A stretch of 64,000 bases of DNA from NCBI GenBank assembly GCA_020850415.1, contig JADZER010000004.1:62001-126000 (forward strand). The letters are read 5' to 3'. Below, piece after piece: positions 58,763 through 64,000 of the stretch (positions are counted from its first letter, which is position 1; the number at the start of each line of letters is the position of its first letter). The stretch is from Phycisphaerales bacterium (GTDB taxonomy: Bacteria > Planctomycetota > Phycisphaerae > Phycisphaerales > UBA1924). A program made the position numbers and the translations under genes. The notes beneath the pieces were generated by a model. The model searched no databases. It saw only the letters and a list, made by a program, of their open reading frames with translations, and was not told where the DNA came from.

Positions 58763-61414
58763 ATGGACGCGATCGAACCATCCTCGCCCTTCGCCCTCAC
58801 CCGGATGGACACCCATTGCCATTCGTGGGCGTCCGACGGCCCGGCGGTGGCGGCGTTGTCGTTCATCGGGGTTCCGGAGTGCTATTCACCCCCCGAGAAG
58901 GTCTACGACCAGGCCAAGGCCCGGGGCATGGACCTGTTCACCCTCACCGACCACGACACGATCAAGGGGGCGATGGAGCTGGTGGAGCGGGGGTTCCCGG
59001 GGGTGATCGTCGGCCAGGAGGTCACGGTCTGCTTCCCGGAGGACCGGTGCAAGCTGCATGTGCTGGTCTGGGGGCTCAACCCGGTCCTTGACGACGAGCT
59101 GGGCCGGCTGGGGCTCCGGGGAGATGTGTACGCCTTCGCGAACTGGCTCTACGAGCACAAGCTGGCGCACTCGCTGGCGCACCCGCTGTATATGCAGAAC
59201 GGGCGCCTGACCCGCTGGCATGTCGAGCGGTGCGCGCTGCTATTTAAGGGGTTCGAAGTCCTGAATGGCGCCCACACCGAGCGGCATCGTTTCCCGCTGG
59301 AGCGGTTCCTCGACGGCCTGACGCCGGGGCGGGTGCAGCAGCTGGTGAAGCACCACGGGCTCGAGCCGGTCTGGCCGCGGATCTGGCAGAAGGCCCGGAC
59401 GGCCGGGTCGGACGACCACGGCCTGCTGAACATCGGGCGGACCTGGACGGGGGTCCGTGGCGAGGACGGGCGTGGGATCACGGACCCGTCGGAGTTCATG
59501 CGGATCGCGATGACGGGCCGCTGCCAGGTCGGTGGCGAGGGGGGGCACAGCGCGCTGCTGGCCCACCAGCTGACGACGGTGGGGGCGCACTACTACGCGG
59601 ACCGGCTGGCCGAGCGTCAGAGCGTCAAGGGGCGGTATGTCGCCAGCAAGCTGCTGCGGTTCGCGGGGGTGGACCTGCCCCGGCCCTCCAAGGCCCGTCT
59701 CGCGGCCCACCTGACCAAGCGCAAGCTGATCCGGCGGAAGCGTTTCAAGAGCCTGCCGCTGCTGAACAGCCTGCGCGAGTCGCTCTCGCCGGTGCTGGAC
59801 AAGTACCCCGACCTGCGTGCGCGGCTGAGCAGCGAGACCTGGGACGACGGCGCGGCCCTGGCGGACCACGAGCGGATGGCGGCGTTCGCCGACGAGCTGA
59901 CGGCGCTGCTGACGCGCGAGCTCGGGGGCTCCTCGCTGCGGGCGCTGCGGAAGAAGGACAAGAGCGGGCTGGTCGACCACGCCCTCTCGTACGCGATCCT
60001 GACGACGGCCCAGCTCCCGTATGTGTTCAGCCTGTTCTACCAGAACAAGGAGCGGGACTTCATCGAGCGGTTCGAGCACGAGACCGGGCGCCCCGGCGAC
60101 GGGGTCAGCGTCCTGGAGCGACCCATGCGCGTGAGCCTCTTCACCGACACCCTCGGCGATGTGAACGGCGTGAGCCGGTTCATCGGCGATGTGGCCCAGC
60201 GGGCCCGCGCCACCGGGCGCGACCTGCAGGTGATCACCTCGACGAAGATGCAGGTGCCGCCGGCCGAGAACATCTTCAACTTCGAGCCCGTCTACTCGAC
60301 CGCCATGCCGCGGTACCAGAACCTGGAGATCGTGCTGCCGCCGCTGATCCCGATGCTCCGCCATCTGGACAAGCACCAGCCGGACTGCATCCACATCTCG
60401 ACGCCGGGCCCGGTGGGTCTGGTGGGGTTCATCGCGGCGAAGATGCTGAAGGTCCCGGTGCTCGGGGTGTACCACACCGACTTCCCCTCGTACATCGACA
60501 ACCTGTTCGAGGACCGGGCGTTCACAGTGGCGTGCGAGAAGTTCATGCGGTTCTTCTACCGTCCGTTCTGGGCGATCTTCACGCGGAGCGAGGACTATGT
60601 GGAGTCGCTCGGGCGCCTCGGCCTGCCCCGCGAGCGATGCTGCGCCCTCATGCCCGGCTTCGAGCACGAGTCGTTCCACCCGCGCTTCCGGCACACGAAG
60701 ATCTGGGAGCAGCACCCGGCGATCGACCCGGAGAGCACCAAGGTGCTCTATGTCGGGCGGGTCAGCGTCGAGAAGAACCTGCCGTTCCTGACCGGCGTGT
60801 GGAAGCAGACCCAGCACCGGCTCAAGGAGCAGGGGCTCAACGCCGAGCTGATCGTCGTCGGCGACGGCCCGTACCGCGAGCGCATGGCCCAGGAGCTGCG
60901 CCGGGAGCGGGTCCATTTCCTCGGCTTCCGTCGGGGCGAGGAGCTCAGCCGGCTCTACGCCTCCAGCGACATGTTCGTCTTCCCCAGCGTCACCGACACG
61001 CTCGGCCAGGTGGTGATGGAGAGCCAGGGCTCGGGCCTGCCCGTGCTCGTCACCGACCAGGGCGGCCCCAAGGAGGTCGTCGAGGACGGCTCGACCGGCT
61101 ATGTGCTGCCCGTGACGAATGTGAACGCGTGGGTCGAGCGGATCGTCGGCCTGGTCGCCGACCCCGAGCGCCGCCGGCGGATGGGCGTCGCCGCCCACAT
61201 GTCGATGCAGAAGTACTCGCTCGCCAACTCCTTCGAGCACTTCTGGGAGGTGCACACGCGGGCGTGGCGCGAGCACTCGATGGCCCGCGGCCTCGAGCCC
61301 CGCGAGCCCGGGGGCGAGGCGCCCGCCAAGCTCTGGGACGGCCCCTCCGACGACGAGATGGACGACCTGTTCAACCAGCCCAAGCGTCGGGACACGCAGG
61401 CCGACCCGGCCTGA
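58763..61414 (+). CDS. PHP-domain and GT4 glycosyltransferase fusion
   Basis: 883 residues from ATG 58763, with GGAGAAG about nine bases upstream. Residues ~15-230 are a PHP phosphoesterase domain: MDTHCHSWASD (His18, His20), FTLTDHDTIKGAMEL, GQEVTVCF and SDDHGLLNIG for metal ligands. A ~200-residue basic helical linker follows (~250-440). From ~455 a GT4 glycosyltransferase begins: FTDTLGDVNGVSRF, HISTPGPVGLVGF, VGRVSVEKNLPFL, VGDGPYRERM and PSVTDTLGQVVMESQ with the sugar-nucleotide Glu. Two enzyme classes in one polypeptide suggest sugar transfer coupled to phosphate hydrolysis, but this is inference. Confidence 0.9.
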   Translation: MDAIEPSSPFALTRMDTHCHSWASDGPAVAALSFIGVPECYSPPEKVYDQAKARGMDLFTLTDHDTIKGAMELVERGFPGVIVGQEVTVCFPEDRCKLHVLVWGLNPVLDDELGRLGLRGDVYAFANWLYEHKLAHSLAHPLYMQNGRLTRWHVERCALLFKGFEVLNGAHTERHRFPLERFLDGLTPGRVQQLVKHHGLEPVWPRIWQKARTAGSDDHGLLNIGRTWTGVRGEDGRGITDPSEFMRIAMTGRCQVGGEGGHSALLAHQLTTVGAHYYADRLAERQSVKGRYVASKLLRFAGVDLPRPSKARLAAHLTKRKLIRRKRFKSLPLLNSLRESLSPVLDKYPDLRARLSSETWDDGAALADHERMAAFADELTALLTRELGGSSLRALRKKDKSGLVDHALSYAILTTAQLPYVFSLFYQNKERDFIERFEHETGRPGDGVSVLERPMRVSLFTDTLGDVNGVSRFIGDVAQRARATGRDLQVITSTKMQVPPAENIFNFEPVYSTAMPRYQNLEIVLPPLIPMLRHLDKHQPDCIHISTPGPVGLVGFIAAKMLKVPVLGVYHTDFPSYIDNLFEDRAFTVACEKFMRFFYRPFWAIFTRSEDYVESLGRLGLPRERCCALMPGFEHESFHPRFRHTKIWEQHPAIDPESTKVLYVGRVSVEKNLPFLTGVWKQTQHRLKEQGLNAELIVVGDGPYRERMAQELRRERVHFLGFRRGEELSRLYASSDMFVFPSVTDTLGQVVMESQGSGLPVLVTDQGGPKEVVEDGSTGYVLPVTNVNAWVERIVGLVADPERRRRMGVAAHMSMQKYSLANSFEHFWEVHTRAWREHSMARGLEPREPGGEAPAKLWDGPSDDEMDDLFNQPKRRDTQADPA

Positions 61415-61447
61415 GCGGGCGCGGCCGGGATTCCGGGGGGCGTGGGG

Positions 61448-62860
61448 CTATTCCTCCCGCGGGATCAGCCCCAGCTGCCTGTACTTCTCCCGGTACTTGG
61501 CCGCGAGCCTGGTCTGCTTGTTCTCCAGGTCGATCGCCCGCCCGTCGATGAACGCCAGCTCGACATTGCTGAGCACATCGAGCGGGTGGCCCGTGGTCAC
61601 GATCAGCGTCGCCGACTTGCCGGCCTCCAGCGAGCCGTAGTCGGCGCCGACGCCGAAGATCTCCGCCGGCGTGAGCGTCAGCGCCCGCACCCCGTCGTCG
61701 GGCGACAGGCCGTGGGCGACGGCGATCGCGACGGCGTAGGGCAGCGACCGCTCGTGCGGCGTGTCGTCGCCGGACATGAACGAGTACGGGACGCCCGCCC
61801 CCTGGAGCTGCTGGGGGCGCGTGTACAGGTCGTCGTAGGGCGAGTCGTCCCGCTTGGGCATGCGGAAGCTGGTCTCGAGGATGACCGATGCGCCCGCGCT
61901 CTTGAGGGCGTCGAGGCACATGTGCGAGTCCCGCCCGCCCACGATCACCGGGCGCAGGCCGTGCTCGGCGGCGAAGGCCAGGGCGCCGGTGATCTGGTCG
62001 TAGTCGTTGGCCCGGAAGAAGGTGGGGAGCTGGTGCTCGGCGCTCGGCAGCACGCCCGCGCTCGCCTCGTAGCGCAGGTCCGTCGGGTGATCGCCGGCCA
62101 TCGCCTGATACGCCGCCGCGTTGTCGAAGAACTCGTCGAGCCGGCGGATCGCCCGGTCGTAGCCGCTGGTCTGGTCCTCCTCCTCCTCCTCCATCCACCA
62201 CGCGCGGACGGCGCGGCCGAGGGGGAAGTTCACGACCAGCCCCGCGTCGCCGACCACCGCCATGTCCTCGGTCGTCCAGCCGTCGAGGCGGATGAGGCCG
62301 GCCCGGCCGGGGATGAGCCCCGTCGGCTCGGGGCCCGAGAGGCTGAGGCGCGCGGTGGGGAAGACGCCCGCGAGCAGGACGCCGTTGGAGCGCGTGACCG
62401 GGAGCAGCGTCGAGTCGGGGTTGACCGCCACCGCCGCCCGCACCTCGGGGGTCATCGCGCTCGACTCGCTCATGTCGTCGCTGGCGCGCACGGCCCCGAT
62501 CTCGGTCAGACCGAGCTGGGAGTAGGGGCTGATGAGCCCGGGCCAGACATGCAGGCCCGTCGCGTCGATCTCGATCACCTCGGTGCCGGGGGCGAAGCCG
62601 GAGACCATCCCCTCGCCGAGGATGCTGGTGATGCGCCCGTGCTCGAAGATGATGCCGCCGCTCTCGATCGTGCCGCCGCTGACGGTGTGGATGGTGGCGT
62701 GGTTGATGTAGACGGTGTGGGACTGGGGCGGGGCCTTGTGGCCGAGGTCCTGGGCGTGGGCGGCGAGGGGGGTGGTGAGGGAAAGGCAAGAGACGAAGAG
62801 ACGGAGAGACGGAGAGACGGAGTGGGGGGCGGGGCGGGTGGTTCGGTGGGGAGTGTTCAT
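61448..62860 (-). CDS. Secreted amidohydrolase-like protein without the HxH metal site
   Basis: 470 residues from ATG 62860, overlapping the upstream stop (ATGA). Signal peptide ~1-36 (ends LAAHAQ), partly encoded by the AGACGGAG octamer array at 62791-62822. Amidohydrolase body: VIEIDATGLHVWPGLISPYSQLG, where the canonical PGxxDxHxH is lost; RPVIVGGRDSHMCLDAL, LTLTPAEIFGVGADYGSLEAGKSATLIV and the usual C-terminal strand are kept. The upper metal site is therefore missing, so it is probably a binding homologue or a partner of the upstream enzyme. Both genes are coupled. Confidence 0.85.
   Translation of the reverse strand: MNTPHRTTRPAPHSVSPSLRLFVSCLSLTTPLAAHAQDLGHKAPPQSHTVYINHATIHTVSGGTIESGGIIFEHGRITSILGEGMVSGFAPGTEVIEIDATGLHVWPGLISPYSQLGLTEIGAVRASDDMSESSAMTPEVRAAVAVNPDSTLLPVTRSNGVLLAGVFPTARLSLSGPEPTGLIPGRAGLIRLDGWTTEDMAVVGDAGLVVNFPLGRAVRAWWMEEEEEDQTSGYDRAIRRLDEFFDNAAAYQAMAGDHPTDLRYEASAGVLPSAEHQLPTFFRANDYDQITGALAFAAEHGLRPVIVGGRDSHMCLDALKSAGASVILETSFRMPKRDDSPYDDLYTRPQQLQGAGVPYSFMSGDDTPHERSLPYAVAIAVAHGLSPDDGVRALTLTPAEIFGVGADYGSLEAGKSATLIVTTGHPLDVLSNVELAFIDGRAIDLENKQTRLAAKYREKYRQLGLIPREE
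62791..62822. repeat. Octanucleotide tandem array (AGACGGAG/AGACGAAG)x4
   Basis: Four consecutive 8-bp units inside the signal-peptide region of the amidohydrolase at 61448. Three units are identical. Confidence 0.8.
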
Positions 62861-63702
62861 CGGTGGCCTCCGAGCTGGAGTTCGGTGACGCCGCAGTCGC
62901 CGCAGCGGTGGTCGGCGGGGTTGATGCCGCGGAGGTAGAGGTCGAGGTAGTGTCGCGTGCGTGCGGCGGCGGCGATGCGCTCGCGGAGGGAGCCTCGGGT
63001 CGGGTTCTCGTCGGTCATGTTGTTCTCACCGGCGTCGTCCTCGGGCTCGGGCTTGGCCTTGGGCGCGCCCTTGGTGAGGATCTTCTGGGTGATGCGGGTG
63101 CGGTGCGCCGCGTTCTTCTCGCGGAGGGCCTCGTCGCGCTCCAGACTGAAGTACTCGCGCCCGTCGATCCAGGCCGCCTCGCACATGGAGAACGAGCTCA
63201 GCGGCTCGCCCGACCAGATCGCCAGGTCCGCGTCCTTGCCGACCTCGATCGAGCCGACGCGAGAGTCGATGCCGAGCTGGATCGCGGGGTTGATGGTGAC
63301 GAACTTCAGGGCGTCCTCCTTGCTGAGGCGCCCGCCCGAATACTTGTACGCCTTCGCGGCCTCGACATGCATCCGCCGCGCCAGCTCGTCGGAGTCGGAG
63401 TTGTAGCTCGTGAGCACGCCCACCTCGGTCTGCAGCGGCCCGGCCTGGGCGATCCCGTCCTGCACCTCGACCTTGTACGCCCACCAGTCGGCGAAGAGCG
63501 ACGCGCCGACCGCGTGCTCCTTGACCGCCTCGGCGACCTTGTAGACCTCGAGGCCATGCTGGAAGGTGCCGATCTTGAATCCGAAGTCCTCGGCCACGCG
63601 GCAGAGCATGAGGATCTCGTCTTGCCTGTAGGAATGACAATGCACAAGTCGTTCGCCTGCGAGGATCTCGGCGAGGGCCTCGAGTTCCAGGTCTCGCCTG
63701 GG
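62857..63702 (-). CDS. Secreted amidohydrolase, C-terminal part, interrupted upstream by a four-helix-bundle element
   Basis: The recognisable host sequence begins near RRDLELEALAEIL (63699 downward) and continues VHCHSYRQDEILMLCRVAEDF, SLFADWWAYKVEVQDGIA, EDALKFVTINPAIQLGIDSRVGSIEVGKDADLAIWSGEP and a C-terminal Cys pair (CGDC). In intact relatives ~500-700 residues lie before RRDLELEALAE; here an octamer array and a four-helix-bundle gene occupy that place. The frame remains open to the right edge across the inserted DNA, so read-through is possible. The first in-frame start codon is GTG 63645. Its stop overlaps the next amidohydrolase start (ATGA). Confidence 0.75.
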   Translation of the reverse strand, partial: PRRDLELEALAEILAGERLVHCHSYRQDEILMLCRVAEDFGFKIGTFQHGLEVYKVAEAVKEHAVGASLFADWWAYKVEVQDGIAQAGPLQTEVGVLTSYNSDSDELARRMHVEAAKAYKYSGGRLSKEDALKFVTINPAIQLGIDSRVGSIEVGKDADLAIWSGEPLSSFSMCEAAWIDGREYFSLERDEALREKNAAHRTRITQKILTKGAPKAKPEPEDDAGENNMTDENPTRGSLRERIAAAARTRHYLDLYLRGINPADHRCGDCGVTELQLGGHR

Positions 63703-63703
63703 G

Positions 63704-63744
63704 GCGACAAGCGACGGAGCGACGGAGCGACGAAGCGACGAAGG
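63704..63744. repeat. Octanucleotide tandem array (GCGACGGA/GCGACGAA)
   Basis: One partial and four full 8-bp units (63711-63742) lie between the amidohydrolase part and the four-helix-bundle gene. Confidence 0.85.
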
Positions 63745-63758
63745 GGGGCTGGCTGCGG

Positions 63759-64000
63759 TCAGCCTTGCTGGTTCTTGGCTTCCAGGCTCCGGATGAGGCC
63801 TTGCAACACCCGGTCGGTCTCCTGCATCAGGTCGATCGTTTGCTGGGCTGCCTGCATCATCGTCATCGAAGTCGCCAGCTCGTAGTGTGTCATCGTCTCG
63901 TGGAGGGAACCTCTTGCGATCCGAAGAAAGCGGATGTAGTCCGGTCGGCTCTGACGCCCGTGGCCCTCCGCGATGTTGGCGGCCACCGATGCCGCCGAAT
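63759..64000 (-). CDS. Four-helix-bundle (23S rRNA IVS-type) protein, 5' end outside window
   Basis: The C-terminal ~80 residues of a four-helix-bundle protein run off the right edge. The family hallmark is visible as SVAANIAEGHGRQSRPDYIRFLRIARGSLHET (split here only for description), with the shortened IPANIAEG box, followed by a second helix pair (MQAAQQTIDLMQETDRVLQGLIRSL). Intact members are ~115-125 residues. They occur as intervening sequences in 23S rRNA genes and as stand-alone genes. Here the gene sits inside an amidohydrolase gene with an octamer array at its 3' side. Function unknown; related proteins serve as RT accessory factors in diversity-generating retroelements, but no RT is seen. 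Confidence 0.85.
   Translation of the reverse strand, partial: SAASVAANIAEGHGRQSRPDYIRFLRIARGSLHETMTHYELATSMTMMQAAQQTIDLMQETDRVLQGLIRSLEAKNQQG

Noticed and set aside
63704-63744. CRISPR-like repeat
   Set aside because: Units of 8 bp directly adjacent without spacers; this is a simple tandem array.

Overview
The window is chromosomal DNA from a high-GC planctomycete, most likely of the Phycisphaerales. The main reason is that ten secreted proteins end in the so-called GC-type dockerin tail: two Asn/Asp-rich calcium-loop repeats followed by a C-terminal Gly-Cys. NCBI uses that name mainly for Phycisphaerae. Two proteins with a PEP-CTERM-like tail, a pseudopilin-like protein and a YacL-type PIN/TRAM protein fit the same lineage. 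No tRNA, rRNA, CRISPR array or complete transposon was seen.

Layout. 1-10.5 kb is mostly housekeeping: polyphosphate kinase (cut by the left edge), a pterin-synthase-like enzyme, UvrC, an SDR-type protein, an orphan ABC ATPase, a HEAT-repeat lipoprotein, a zinc alcohol dehydrogenase and the double GTPase Der. 10.7-13.4 kb holds a tandem pair of FG-GAP/dockerin proteins. 13.7-22.1 kb has a membrane protein plus secreted nuclease, an NfeD/flotillin membrane-microdomain operon, and a three-gene signalling operon (HTH-receiver, HDOD-histidine kinase, pseudo-receiver-GAF). 22.3-31.5 kb contains a TrpG/PabA amidotransferase, a HAF-repeat dockerin protein, a heptaheme cytochrome c with a cytochrome b, a phosphatase-dockerin protein, two translationally coupled PEP-CTERM-like paralogues and a pseudopilin. 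31.6-39.7 kb is a run of five dockerin proteins with unrelated passenger domains (M14 peptidase, two propeller-like proteins, parallel beta-helix, another propeller-like protein).

39.8-51.8 kb holds a DUF3299-like protein, a YciI-like protein, the PIN/TRAM protein, the SRP RNA, a two-gene ABC exporter, a large secreted zinc metalloprotease, a GT2 glycosyltransferase, an MsbA-like exporter and a small zinc-ribbon protein. 52-58.2 kb contains a Nudix-like protein, YbaB, DnaX with a clear -1 frameshift cassette, a tenth dockerin protein, a degenerate MBL-fold protein and CoaD. 58.8-64 kb has a PHP-glycosyltransferase fusion and two coupled amidohydrolases; the upstream one is interrupted by a four-helix-bundle (IVS-type) gene that runs off the right edge.

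Cross-cutting signals. (1) Invariant Gly-Cys ends and a Cys flanking the dockerin tail suggest a dedicated export or anchoring route. (2) Octanucleotide tandem arrays lie inside coding regions (der, an amidohydrolase signal-peptide region, next to the four-helix-bundle gene). (3) Four intergenic inverted-repeat elements, three of them built from 9-bp GCGAAG-type units, separate genes. (4) Several enzymes have lost canonical catalytic residues (PTPS Cys, receiver Asp, MBL histidines, amidohydrolase HxH).
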